Shown piece by piece: positions 53,808-63,205 of a stretch of 64,000 nucleotides of DNA (positions are counted from its first letter, which is position 1; every line of letters begins with the position of its first letter). A model generated the notes under the pieces. The model did no database searches, was not told where the DNA came from, and saw only the letters and a program-made list of their open reading frames with translations. Source of the DNA: CBDCME01 sp965218865 (lineage in GTDB: Bacteria > Pseudomonadota > Alphaproteobacteria > JAAXGF01); contig CBDCME010000063.1 of NCBI GenBank assembly GCA_965218865.1, forward strand, positions 1 to 64,000, given 5' to 3'. The position numbers were made by a program, and so were the translations under genes.

Positions 53808-54150
53808 TCATGAGATGTTCCTCGGGCCATGCGGTGGGGCACGTTGGCGGTGATACGTGGGTGTCTGTCCCGGCGCGAAGGTTTCGATGATGACCATTGG
53901 TCCGCCACAGGTGGGGCAAGGATGCGCGGGTGGATTTGGCCCGTCCGCGGATCTCTCGGCGGCCTGATCGTGGCGCGGGACGGCCAGCAACAACGCGCGT
54001 GCCCGCGCGACATTGGCGGTGCGATTACCGTTGGCGAGCATGGTGGCGGATGCGATGGAAGCTTGAGGGCAGGACATGGATCAGGAAGCGGCGGATGAAC
54101 TCGTGGGTGGGCAGCGTCATGGTTTTGTAGCGCTCGGTCTCGGCAACGTG
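53808..54150 (-). pseudogene. IS91-family transposase C-terminal remnant
   Basis: Two frames together give the end of a Y2/HUH transposase. RYKTMTLPTHEFIRRFLIHV and LPSSFHRIRHH (~54055-54150) stop at TAA; the adjoining frame then reads ANGNRTANVARARALLLAVP and the zinc-binding CPTCGGPMVIIETFAPGQ (~53850-54040). The catalytic tyrosine region is missing. It is decayed and not mobile by itself. Confidence 0.75.
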
Positions 54151-54574
54151 ATCCCGTCTCAATCAATTCGGGCCCAGTCTGATTTAGCCGACTTCAAATC
54201 AATTAATCCGAGGTCGCGATGATCTCGCGCCCGTCGCTGGATCATCTCACAGTCTTCTCTAATCGGCATTTGAAGGTCAAGCTTCCAAAGTGATTCGGGT
54301 CCGCGGGCGTGGGGTTGGCCTGGTGGTCCATGCTTCTCTACGTGCTCGGGGCTTGCCGGCACAGGATGGGATCAGAAGGGTGAGGCGGCGACAATCTGTT
54401 CGGCGTGTTCGATCCGAAACGACCTGGATCGACGACAAGACTCTGAGCGTGCTCTCCTCGTCCCCGGTCCCCACCAGGGCACCATCCGCCACGGCGGATC
54501 TCGATCGACCGTTTGTTTTATGGAGCTTTCTCCTCGGCGATTGTTTGCTGGCAAAAGAGTCATCTCGGAGCCTC
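54151..54574. other. Stretch between IS91 and IS110 relics
   Basis: 424 bp with no supported gene. It probably contains the remaining ends of one or both insertion elements. IS110 elements lack strong inverted repeats, so the border cannot be placed. Confidence 0.4.
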
Positions 54575-55603
54575 CTAGCCGGCGGCCTTGGCCGCGGCCT
54601 CGCGGCGGAAGTCGCTGCCGTCGATCCCCATGCGGTGGAGGATCACGGCGAGCTTGCGCGCCACCGCCACCCGGGCCCGCTTGGGGCTGGACCGCTGGGC
54701 GATCCGCTCGCCCCAGGCCTTGAGCGCCGAGGGCCGCTTGTCCCGTGTCAGCAGCACCGTGGCGGCCTCGTAGAGAGCACTGCGCACGATGGCGTCGCCG
54801 CACTTGCTGATGTGGCCCGAGTAGTCGGTTTCGCCGGAGCTATACTTTCTCGGCGTGATCCCGAAGTGGGCGCCGACGTTCTTCGATTTTCGGAATCGCT
54901 CCGGATCATCAACCCCGGTAGTCAAGGCCGTGATCGGGCCGACGCTGTGGGTGGTCATGAACCGGCGGCAGACCGCGTCGCCGCGAACCTCCTTGAGGAC
55001 CAAGCGGTGAAGCTTGCCGAATTGGGTGATCAAAGCGGCACGCGCCTTCAGCATCGGCCGCACCATGGCACCAAGCCGGGCCTCGCCCTCGAGCAGCTCC
55101 AAGACCCGCATCTCGAATCGCCCCGCGCCCACCTTGCCCACCTTCAGTCCGAACGCCTTCAGGGTGCCTCGAATTTCGTTCTCGATGTCGCGTGTCTTCT
55201 TCTGCAAGGTCTTGCGGTTGTTCAAGAGCATCCGCAGCTCCTGGCTCTCCCGGCTCTTGACGTGAACCATGCAATACCACCCCAGGCGCATCATCTGGGC
55301 GATGCCATGGGCGTCTTTACGGTTGTTGCGCATCGCCGCAAGCGATGCTTTCACGTGCCGGGTCTCGATGCAGATCGCCGCAAAACCCGCCTTGTGAAGA
55401 CAGGCGTGAAGCCATGGCGACAGCGGTCCCGCTTCCAGGCCGACCCGCGCCAGCGAGCCGCGAAACTGTTCCAGCACCGCCACGATCGCTTCCGGCTCGC
55501 TCAAAACCTTCTCCTACAGGACAACCTTTCTGTCCTCGTCGACAACACAAACACTTGTCTCTTCAAGCGACAGGTCCAATCCTGCATAATGTTCCGCGGC
55601 TGT
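54575..55603 (-). pseudogene. IS110-family transposase with premature stop
   Basis: DEDD transposase. The RuvC-like N-terminus AGLDLSLEETSVCVVDED (55520-55590) is separated by TAG 55514-55516 from the remaining 309 codons in the same frame: ICIETRHVKASLAAMRNNRK, KDAHGIAQMMRLGW, SVGPITALTTGV, HFGITPRKYSSGETDYSGHI. One nonsense base is the only visible lesion. No native start is seen before AGLDLS; the frame runs back into palindromic repeat copy d. Confidence 0.85.
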
Positions 55604-55710
55604 CTTCCTTTCATGGCGTTTGAGGCTGATATCAGACCTCGTTTCAACGACACTCCGGAAGGCAGCCACCAATGTCAAACCTTGCGGCCAACCCCCGCCG
55701 ATTACCCCAT

Positions 55711-55842
55711 CTGTTCGAAAATGCGCGGCACCGGCCCTCTCCCCCTCCCGGCCACCCCTATCAGCAACCTCTCGTGGCTGGTCGGGAGGGGGAGAAGGAC
55801 AGACGCAAAAAATGCGCGGAAGCGCATTTTCGAACAGACTGT
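55711..55842. repeat. Palindromic interspersed repeat, copy d
   Basis: CTGTTCGAAAATGCGCGGCA, inner palindrome GGCCCTCTCCCCCTCCCGG with complement GGTCGGGAGGGGGAGAAGG, then CAGACGCAAAAAATGCG and CGCATTTTCGAACAG. It is ~20 bp from the 3' end of the damaged rsmB-type gene. Confidence 0.85.
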
Positions 55843-55863
55843 CAAGCTGCCACAGGTAAGGGA

Positions 55864-56838
55864 TCATTGGCACCCACCGAGTGGAAAGCGCGGCTCATTC
55901 TCCGCGCCGTTGCAAACGGGCGGCGAAAATCCGTCGAGGCCGCCCTGGGCCGGCAGGTGGCTGGGGAGCGTGCGCAGGTAACCGTCCGGGGTGATGAATT
56001 CGGATTGGCCGTACACCTCCTCGGCCTTGATCGGATTCGCGCGCAGGCGCGCGTCTCGCCGTAGCAGGGCCGCGATACGTTCCTCCCCTTCCTCGCGCTG
56101 CAGCGAACAGACGCTGTAGACCAGACTCCCAGCGGGCGCGAGCATGTCCGCCGCGGCATCGAGAAGCCGATCCTGCAGACGCGTCAGCCGGGCCATGTCG
56201 GTCGGGCGTTTCAAGCGCGCGATGTCCGGGTGGCGGCGAATCGTTCCGGTCGAAGTGCAGGGGGCGTCGAGAAGGACCAAACCGGCGGGCCGCCGCGGAC
56301 GCCATTCCACCGCGTCAGCATGGACCGTTTCCGCCGCCAGCCGGAGCCGGGCGAGGTTTTGCCGGAGCCGGGCGAGCCTCGCCTCGTCGCGCTCGACGGC
56401 GACGAGGCGGGCACCGGCGGCCGCGAGTTGCGCCGCCTTCCCGCCGGGCGCGGCGCAGAGGTCGATCACGGTCGCGCCCTCGATGGGACCCAGGAGCCGA
56501 ACCGGTAACGCGGCCGCCGCGTCTTGCACCCACCAAGCCCCTTCCTCGAACCCGGGCAAGCGTTCGATGAGGCCGCCCGCCCGACGGCGCAAGGTTCCGC
56601 TCGGCAGCACTTCGGCCCCAAGAGCCGCCGCCCAGCGGGCCGCCTCGCCCTTTACCGTCAGATCGAGCGGCGGTTCGACGAGGTGGGCGGCGGCGATCGC
56701 GCTGGCCACCTTCGGGCCAAAGGCCGCGCACCACGATTGCCACAGCCACTCCGGCGTATTGACCGCAGGCTGCACGCGCCGTGGACCGCACCATGGTGCG
56801 CAGCGTCGAACAGGCCCGGCAGTCGCCGCCAGCGGCAA
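55864..56838 (-). pseudogene. rsmB: RsmB-type 16S rRNA m5C methyltransferase, damaged at both ends
   Basis: The SAM-dependent methyltransferase core is intact: DLCAAPGGKAAQLAAAGA (motif I), DAVEWRPRRPAGLVLLDAPC (with catalytic Cys in the DAPCTSTGTIRRHP block), SLVYSVCSLQREEGEERIAA (second catalytic Cys). Relatives have ~430 residues with an N-terminal NusB domain. Here the homology begins at QPAVNTPEW, so ~130 residues are gone at a joint near 56780. At the 3' end the frame slips in the T4 of GGATTTTCG; the neighbouring frame reads FAARLQRRGE and stops at 55895. Confidence 0.85.
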
Positions 56839-56842
56839 TCGA

Positions 56843-57895
56843 TCAGCGGCCGAAGGCCTGCTTGAAGCGATCGAGCTTCGCCTGCCACGCCGGGGCGTCC
56901 ACGATTGCGCGGTTGACGATGCCCTGCGGCGCCTCGCCCCGCATCAGCGCCTGGCAGGCGACGATGTCGTCGGCGCCGAGGCCAGCGAAGCACTGGTCGG
57001 TCCACGCCAGCGCATGCGGGGCGAACACCACGTTGTCGAGCTTGAGGATGGGATCGTCCGGCTCCGGCGGCTCCGGGTCGAGCACGTCGAGCCCGGCACC
57101 GGCGATGCGGCCTTCCTGCAGCGCTACGGTCAGCGCCTTCTGATCCACCGTGCCGCCCCGCGAGGTGTTGATCAGATAGGCGCTCGGCTTCATCGAGGCG
57201 ATGAGGCGGGCATCCACGATCTGGTACGTCGCGTCGCTCAGCGGGCAGTTGACGGCCAGGATGTCCGCCTCCCGGCAGAGCGTGTCGAGGTCGACCATCT
57301 GCACGCCCAGCTCCGCCGCTACCGCCGGGTCGGCATAGGGGTCGCAGGCGATGAAGTTCATGTCGAAGGGGGCGGCCAGGCGGAACATCTCCGCCCCGAT
57401 GTTGCCGATGCCGACGGAGCCGAGGGTCTTGCCGACGAGGCCGACCCCCATGTGCGCGCCCTTGCGAGCGAAGCCGGGCGGGCCCTCGCGCGTGAGCTCG
57501 TCCTTGAGCAACAGCTTGCCGGTGACGGCGAGGATCAGCGCGATGATGGCGACCGCCACCGGCCGGCGCACGCCGTTCGGCGTGATCACCAGCGCGATGC
57601 CGTTCTCGGAGCAGGCCGGGACGTCCACGCTGTCGTAGCCGACGCCGAAGCGCGCGACCATGGCGAGCCTGCCGTCGCCCGGCACGCTGGAGCGGTCGAA
57701 ACGCTGGGCAAGCAGGATGAGCGCGTCGTGCCCGGCGAGCTCCGATGCGTCCACCGGCCCCTCGCCGTTCTCCAGGTAGTGCCACTCGATGTCCGGGTCC
57801 TCGTCCAGCGGCGCGCGGTCGAACATCGGGAAGAGCGGCTCGCCCTCCGCCGTCAAGAAATCCCTGCTCAGTGCGACTTTGAACTTTTCAGCCAT
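56843..57895 (-). CDS. D-isomer-specific 2-hydroxyacid dehydrogenase
   Basis: 350-residue NAD(P)-dependent dehydrogenase of the phosphoglycerate/glyoxylate-reductase family. Rossmann loop GSVGIGNIGAEMFRLA; catalytic Arg in NTSRGGTVD, Glu in DVLDPEPPEPDD, His in FAPHALAWTD. ATG 57895 follows GGGAGATCAATGGGTT. Last gene of the sugar-acid operon, 16 bp after the aldolase gene. Substrate probably a hydroxy acid produced by the pathway. Confidence 0.9.
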   Translation of the reverse strand: MAEKFKVALSRDFLTAEGEPLFPMFDRAPLDEDPDIEWHYLENGEGPVDASELAGHDALILLAQRFDRSSVPGDGRLAMVARFGVGYDSVDVPACSENGIALVITPNGVRRPVAVAIIALILAVTGKLLLKDELTREGPPGFARKGAHMGVGLVGKTLGSVGIGNIGAEMFRLAAPFDMNFIACDPYADPAVAAELGVQMVDLDTLCREADILAVNCPLSDATYQIVDARLIASMKPSAYLINTSRGGTVDQKALTVALQEGRIAGAGLDVLDPEPPEPDDPILKLDNVVFAPHALAWTDQCFAGLGADDIVACQALMRGEAPQGIVNRAIVDAPAWQAKLDRFKQAFGR

Positions 57896-57911
57896 AACCC
57901 ATTGATCTCCC

Positions 57912-58712
57912 TTATCTCTTCGGCCGCCGGCGGCCGCGCTTGCATTGGGCGCGCAGGCCGTCTGCGCCCTCGCGCATGGCCTGTTGCAGCAGCCAGACAT
58001 CGCCCGAATAGCAGATGAAGTCGAAGCCCTCGTCGAACAGCGCCGCCCCTGCCTCCACGTTCGGCACCAGCCGGCCCAGCGACTTGTTGTGCTTCTTCGC
58101 AGCCTGCACGACGCGCGCCACCGCCGCCTTGAAGTCCGCATGGTCGAACTGGCCGGCGATGCCCATGGAGACCGCGAGGTCGAAGTGGCCGATCCAGAGC
58201 ACGTCGACATCCTCGATCGCCGCGATGTCGTCGGCGTTCTCCACGCCTTCGGCGGTCTCGATCAGGGCGACGAAGGTGCAGCGCTCGTTGGCGTCGCGCA
58301 GCTTCTTCTGCACGGGGCCCGGTGCGTAGCGGTCGTGGGCGATCTGCAGCGCGACGCCGCGCTCGCCGTCCGGCGCATACTTGACGTAGCCCAGCAGCTC
58401 GCGGGCGACCTTCGCCGAGCCCACCATCGGCAACATGATGCCCTCGGCCCCCATGTCCATGGCCCGTGCCGCGTGGTGGTATTCGCGGGATGGCACGCGC
58501 ACGATCGTCGGCAAGTCGCCCGCCTGCATGTAGCGCAGCACCTGCTTTATCGTCTCGAAGCCGAAGCCCGAGTGCTCCATGTCGAGCAAAGCGAACTCGC
58601 AGCCGGCGGCCTTCAGTATCTGGCCGATCCCCGGCGTGTTGAACTCCACCACGAAGGTGCCGACCTTGAGCCGGCCGTGACGGGACATCTCCTTGAGGGC
58701 GTGTTCGGCCAT
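57912..58712 (-). CDS. HpcH/HpaI-family class II aldolase
   Basis: 266-residue metal-dependent aldolase. CEFALLDMEHSGFGFETI, VRVPSREYHHAARAMDMGAE, ALIETAEGVEN (metal Glu) and VLWIGHFDLAVSMGI (metal Asp) are family marks. It would split a 2-keto-3-deoxy or branched 2-keto acid into pyruvate-type and aldehyde parts. ATG 58712. Middle of the operon with the lactonase-like and dehydrogenase genes. Confidence 0.9.
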   Translation of the reverse strand: MAEHALKEMSRHGRLKVGTFVVEFNTPGIGQILKAAGCEFALLDMEHSGFGFETIKQVLRYMQAGDLPTIVRVPSREYHHAARAMDMGAEGIMLPMVGSAKVARELLGYVKYAPDGERGVALQIAHDRYAPGPVQKKLRDANERCTFVALIETAEGVENADDIAAIEDVDVLWIGHFDLAVSMGIAGQFDHADFKAAVARVVQAAKKHNKSLGRLVPNVEAGAALFDEGFDFICYSGDVWLLQQAMREGADGLRAQCKRGRRRPKR

Positions 58713-58759
58713 CTCCTGCTTCCCTTGTCGTTCTTGCGAAATGCTGTTCCGGCGCTCGC

Positions 58760-60742
58760 TCAGGGGCCGAGCGCGATGCGCGATACCGCGAACGGCGCGA
58801 GCGCAAGGCGGCTCGGGTCCCCCGGTGCCCCGGGGCTTGCCGCGAAGCCCGCAGGGTCGGTCACCGCGTCCACGAAATTGCCGGAATCCAGCCGCCCGAC
58901 GGTCGCCGATCCCCCGCCGATGCCCGAGACCGTCACGGCCTGCGTCTCCGGCGTGAGATTGGCGAGCCAGAGCAGGGTGCCGGCGCCGCTCTCATAGGCG
59001 AGGCCGAGGACGCGCGTGGCATCGCCGCTCGTCACAGTGCGAACTGCGGCCCCCTTCGCCGCCGCCAGCGCCGCCACGATGTGGTAGAGCGGCAACACCG
59101 CCGGCCCTTGCAAATCGTCGAACCAGGGCTGCGGGTGCTCGGTCCCGCGGTAGACCATGCCGAGCGCGCCGGAGGGCTGGCCGAGCGCCAGCGCCTCGAC
59201 ACCGAGCGGCGCCACACGCGCGGCATAGCCGAGGGTGAAGGCGGCGCCGAGCAGCGCACGATGGCGCGGGTCCTGGCGGTTGAAGGAGTAGCGCCCGTTG
59301 TCGCCGTTCTGGTGGACATCCGGCCCATAGGGGTTGAAGCGCATGCCGATGGCGCTCGGCGCGATGCGGTAGGGCTTGCCGCCGGCCCACACCTTGGCCG
59401 AGGCGACGATGTCGGGCAGCGTCTGCAGCGTCTCCATCACCGAGCGGTCGTCCGGCTCATGCACCACGGCACAGGTGGCATGCGTGAGGAAGTCGAAGAG
59501 CGCGGGCACCGCGCAGTTGCGGTTGAGCTCGGTGAAGTTGGTGAAGACACCGCCGCCCAGGCGCACGCCGGGGAATGCCGCCCGCGCCGCGCCATAGACC
59601 TCGTCGAAGTCGGGGATGCCGAGGGCCGGAATCTTCTCCAGGGTGAACTTCAGGAGCCGCGCTTGCTCGGGCACGATGGCGGCGGGCTTGAGACCGGCGC
59701 GGCCCGCGATCTCGGCCGCCGCCGCCAGCTCGTCCGCCACCGGCTCCTCGCAGGGCACCGTGATCTCCAACACGACCTCGGCATCGAGGGCCTCGGCCAG
59801 GGCGCGGCCAGCGGAGAGAGACTGCACCGCGTCGGGGTCGCGCGGGTCGCATTCGCAGACGAGGTGGCCCGGCCCCAGCGCCTTGAGCAGCTCGAGCCCG
59901 TGGTCGAGGTGGCCGCGCTCCGAAGCGGCGACGCCGAGCCCGATTTCCGGCATATGCTGCCCGGTCTCGCCGCCAACGGCGATCTCGACCGCCCCGTCAT
60001 TGCTGCCGGCGCTCGTTGTAACGGCCGCGGAGCCTCCCTCGACGGTGAGCGTCGCGACCTGGCGCAGCGTCTCGCCGGCGGCGAGCGTGTAGGGATAGGG
60101 CAGCGCCAGGGGGCGGTAATAGGTCTTGTACGACGCATCGGTCCAGTTGCGCTGGTCCTCGGTCTCCCACGGATCGGCGCCCTCGAAGCGGCAGGTGAGC
60201 CAGACCCCCGGCGAGACCTGGTGGCGCATGGCCGCGATGTCGAAGAAGGGCTGCAGCGGCATGATCAGGCCGGGGAAGGCGGTCTCCTCCAGCGTGCCGT
60301 CGCTGTGGGTGATGGTGCAGGCTTCGCCCGCCACGCCCTCGACCGGATGGAGCGCGACGAAGCCCGTGCGGCTGGTCCTGAACTCTGATTCGAGCCGAAA
60401 CTCGACCGTGAAGACCAGGCTCCGCTCGTTCTCCGCCACGATATCGGCGCGGAAGGCGAGGTTGCCGTCGGCGGAGTCGATGCGCCCGTCGTAGCCGACA
60501 CGAAAGCGGCCCTCCCCCTCCTCGACCTCCAGGTTCGCGATCTGCGGCGCGTAGGTCTCCCAGCCCGAGCCGCGCACGACGAAGGCAAGGCCGCGCAGCG
60601 CTTCCCCGCCGCCGAAGCGAATCCAGCGGAGCTTGCCGGCGTCGAGCGCGGCCGAGAGCGCGCCGGCGCGGAGGGTTCGCGCCATCGGCGCCTCTTGCTC
60701 GGTGCCGAAAAGCTTCAGCGCCTCTGTCGGTACCGTCGTCAT
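58760..60742 (-). CDS. apnL: D-apionate-lactonase-like protein
   Basis: 660 residues resembling D-apionate lactonase as I recall the family: LRWIRFGGGEALRGLAFVVR, ETYAPQIANLEVEEGEG, RTGFVALHPVEGVAGEACTI, EDQRNWTDASYKTYYRPLAL, PYPYTLAAGETL. The N-terminal half looks like a beta-rich carbohydrate domain; the C-terminal half contains a TIM-like part (FDEVYGAARAAFPGVRLGGG). The RNWTDASYKTY block is the most telling. The neighbouring oxidoreductase fits the preceding step of D-apiose oxidation. Symbol given by resemblance; activity unproven. Confidence 0.7.
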   Translation of the reverse strand: MTTVPTEALKLFGTEQEAPMARTLRAGALSAALDAGKLRWIRFGGGEALRGLAFVVRGSGWETYAPQIANLEVEEGEGRFRVGYDGRIDSADGNLAFRADIVAENERSLVFTVEFRLESEFRTSRTGFVALHPVEGVAGEACTITHSDGTLEETAFPGLIMPLQPFFDIAAMRHQVSPGVWLTCRFEGADPWETEDQRNWTDASYKTYYRPLALPYPYTLAAGETLRQVATLTVEGGSAAVTTSAGSNDGAVEIAVGGETGQHMPEIGLGVAASERGHLDHGLELLKALGPGHLVCECDPRDPDAVQSLSAGRALAEALDAEVVLEITVPCEEPVADELAAAAEIAGRAGLKPAAIVPEQARLLKFTLEKIPALGIPDFDEVYGAARAAFPGVRLGGGVFTNFTELNRNCAVPALFDFLTHATCAVVHEPDDRSVMETLQTLPDIVASAKVWAGGKPYRIAPSAIGMRFNPYGPDVHQNGDNGRYSFNRQDPRHRALLGAAFTLGYAARVAPLGVEALALGQPSGALGMVYRGTEHPQPWFDDLQGPAVLPLYHIVAALAAAKGAAVRTVTSGDATRVLGLAYESGAGTLLWLANLTPETQAVTVSGIGGGSATVGRLDSGNFVDAVTDPAGFAASPGAPGDPSRLALAPFAVSRIALGP

Positions 60743-60810
60743 GTCCCCTTCCCTGCCCCGGCTCGGTGCTGCCCGTTATAGCAGCGCGCGCCGCCCGCAA
60801 CATCCGCTGC

Positions 60811-61821
60811 TCAGGCGCCGACCTCCTCCCACCGGCCGCTCTCGCCGGAGCGCGCGAGCGCGTCGAGGATGCGCATCATCTTGATCGACTCCTCGAGAGG
60901 GAAGGCCGGCGGCGCCTCGCCCCGCACGGCCGCGCAGAACGCCTCGGCCTGCAGCGCGTACTGGTTGACCTTCGCCAGCGTCTCGACCTCCGCGTCCCGC
61001 GGTTGCCAGATCTCGCCCGGATCGAAGATCGCGATGCGCGCCTCGCGGCTCGGTGACTGGGCGAAGGGGTCCGGCAACTCGATTCGCCCCTCGTCGCCGT
61101 GGATCGCCATGTACTGATGGCCGGCAAGCAGGGTGCCGCAGGTGAAGTTCAGGATGCCGTCGGGGAACTGCAGCACCGCGCTGGTCAGCACGTCCACGTC
61201 CCATTCCGGGTGCCGCTCGATGGCGGCGAAGACGCGCACCGGCTCGGCATCGAAGACGTAACGCGCCGTCACCAGCGGATAGACGCCGATGTCGAGCAGC
61301 CCGCCGCCGCCCATCTCCCGCTTGTTGCGGATGTTGTCGGGGTCCTCCAGCCGGTAGCTGAACCAGCCCTGGATCGCCTGCACCCGGCCGATGCGGCCCT
61401 CACGCACGAGCTCCCTCACCCGCTGCCATTGCGGATGGTGGGTCACGACATAGGCCTCTTGAATCTGCACGCCGGTCTCGTCGCGCACGGGGATCAGGCT
61501 GGCGGCCTCGGCCGCGTCGAGCGCGATCGGCTTCTCGCACAGCACATGCTTGCCGGCCCGCGCCGCCTTCTCGGTCCATGGGACATGGAGGTGATTGGGC
61601 AGCGGGTTGTAGACCACGTCGATCGCAGGATCGGCGAGCAGGGACTCGTAGTCGCCGTAGGCCTGGGCCAGGTCGAAGCGCCGGGCCACCGCCTCCGCCT
61701 TGGCCAGCTCGCGGCTCGCGATGCCGTAGACGCGCACGCCGGCGCTCTGCTGCAGCGCCGGGATCATGTGCTCGATGGCGAAGTGCGAGGCGCCGAGCAC
61801 GCCCCAGGAAAGCGTCGTCAT
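60811..61821 (-). CDS. Gfo/Idh/MocA-family sugar dehydrogenase (possible D-apiose dehydrogenase)
   Basis: 336-residue NAD(P)-dependent oxidoreductase. N-terminal Rossmann domain (WGVLGASHFAIEHMIPAL), then VYNPLPNHLH, the hallmark CEKPIALDAAEA, and catalytic-domain blocks MGGGGLLDIGVYPLVTARYV. ATG 61821 follows GGAGGGGAT. First gene of the operon, 68 bp before the lactonase-like gene. It would oxidise a pentose to its lactone, D-apiose if the lactonase call holds; xylose dehydrogenases are close relatives. Confidence 0.85.
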   Translation of the reverse strand: MTTLSWGVLGASHFAIEHMIPALQQSAGVRVYGIASRELAKAEAVARRFDLAQAYGDYESLLADPAIDVVYNPLPNHLHVPWTEKAARAGKHVLCEKPIALDAAEAASLIPVRDETGVQIQEAYVVTHHPQWQRVRELVREGRIGRVQAIQGWFSYRLEDPDNIRNKREMGGGGLLDIGVYPLVTARYVFDAEPVRVFAAIERHPEWDVDVLTSAVLQFPDGILNFTCGTLLAGHQYMAIHGDEGRIELPDPFAQSPSREARIAIFDPGEIWQPRDAEVETLAKVNQYALQAEAFCAAVRGEAPPAFPLEESIKMMRILDALARSGESGRWEEVGA

Positions 61822-62003
61822 ATCCCCTCCCGCGCGCCGGCTGGCGCGGCGCAATCCTGCGGGAAGGCCCGCCGCCGCTCAAGGGAATGGACTGAGATGG
61901 CTCCGCATGGGGCCCTCCGAGTGCCGCCCGATCGGCGAACAGGAGATTGCGGCGGACACGGTGCGGTGGTTAGCGGCAGCACGTGCGGCGTCGAATACCC
62001 TAG

Positions 62004-63205
62004 GGAAAGTCTGAACAACCCCGTCTCTGAGGCTTCGAGGGGAAGAGGTAGCTTGGATTTGAAGCTCGACGATATTCCCGACAGGCTGGAGGCTGTTTTT
62101 GTCGTGGGAGAGGGACAAGAGGGGCGATATCCGCGTCGATCCGCCTCCTTCCCCGTCGTCCCGCCAGCGGCAGGCAGACTGCTCCCGTGTCATCCCGTCG
62201 CGTAGCGCCCGGCGATCAGCAGGTTCGAGAACCCCAGCAGCAAGGCGATGCGCTGCCTGTTCTTCGCCACGCCCCGGTAGCGCACCTTGGCGTAGCCGAA
62301 GTGCCGCTTCACGTACAGGAACGGATGCTCCACCTTCGCCCGCACCGACCCCTTGCGCTTCTCGGCCGCCTCTTCGGCGACGCCCTCGCCCAGAAGCCGG
62401 CGCCGCCCCGGCTTCATCGCCACACGCCACTCGACACCGCCGTCCCGGTGCTCGGGACGCTTCTCCACCCCCTGGTAGCCTGCGTCGCCCCACGCCGTCG
62501 TCTCACCGCCATGCAGCAGCGTACCCGCCTGCGTCACGTCGCTCGCGTTGGCCGCCGTCGTCGTCAGGCTGTGCGCCAGACCCGACCCGGCGTCCACCCC
62601 GATGTGCGCCTTCATCCCGAAATACCACTGCTTGCCCTTCCTCGTCTGATGCATCTCAGGGTCCCGTGCGCGCTGGCGGTTCTTCGTCGACGACGGCGCG
62701 TCGATGATGCTCGCGTCAACGATCGTCCCCGTGCGCAGCCGATGGCCGCGCGACGCGAGGTGCGCATTGATCTCCTCGAACAGACCCTCGCCCAGGCCGT
62801 GCTGCTCCAACAGATGTCGGAAGTTCAGGATGGTCGTCTCGTCGGGCAGCGCCTCCGTCAACCGCAGCCCCACAAAACGCCTCACCGACTCCACCTCGTA
62901 GAGCAGGTCCTCCATCCCCGGGTCGCTCAGGTTGTAGAACAGCTGCACGCAGTGAACCCGCAGCATCACCGACAGCGGGTACGGGCGCCGACCGCGACCC
63001 GCCTTCGGATAGAACGGCTCGATCCGTCGCTCCAGCCGCTCCCACGGAACCAGCTTGTCCATCTTCTCAAGGAACAGCTCGCGCCGCGTCCGGCGCTTCT
63101 TCAAGTCGTGCTCCAGTTCCGCAAAGCTTGCCTGTGCCATGGCCCGATCATCCAATCCCCGAGTCGTGCGTAAATTATGACAGATGCAACTTGATCAGAC
63201 CTTCC
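62004..63205 (-). mobile_element. IS5-family insertion sequence (second)
   Basis: 1202 bp. Ends GGAAAGTCTGAACAA (62004 onward) and complement GGAAGGTCTGATCAA (from 63205) match at 13 of 15 positions. Flanking CTAG duplications lie at 62000-62003 and 63206-63209, typical of IS5. The right CTAG supplies the TAG stop of the oxygenase gene. Confidence 0.95.
62190..63140 (-). CDS. IS5-family transposase
   Basis: Intact 316-residue DDE transposase. DUF772-type N-terminus (GRRPYPLSVMLRVHCVQLFY, LPDETTILNFRHLLEQHGL). Catalytic blocks TIVDASIIDAPSSTKN, WGDAGYQGVEKRPE and KVEHPFLYVKRHFGYAKVRY. ATG 63140 chosen over TTG 63155. No lesion, so probably active and recently inserted. Confidence 0.95.
   Translation of the reverse strand: MAQASFAELEHDLKKRRTRRELFLEKMDKLVPWERLERRIEPFYPKAGRGRRPYPLSVMLRVHCVQLFYNLSDPGMEDLLYEVESVRRFVGLRLTEALPDETTILNFRHLLEQHGLGEGLFEEINAHLASRGHRLRTGTIVDASIIDAPSSTKNRQRARDPEMHQTRKGKQWYFGMKAHIGVDAGSGLAHSLTTTAANASDVTQAGTLLHGGETTAWGDAGYQGVEKRPEHRDGGVEWRVAMKPGRRRLLGEGVAEEAAEKRKGSVRAKVEHPFLYVKRHFGYAKVRYRGVAKNRQRIALLLGFSNLLIAGRYATG

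Noticed and set aside
56144..58018. 624-codon plus-strand frame over rsmB and the hydroxyacid dehydrogenase
   Set aside because: Spans the complements of two recognised genes; composition is that of an antisense shadow.
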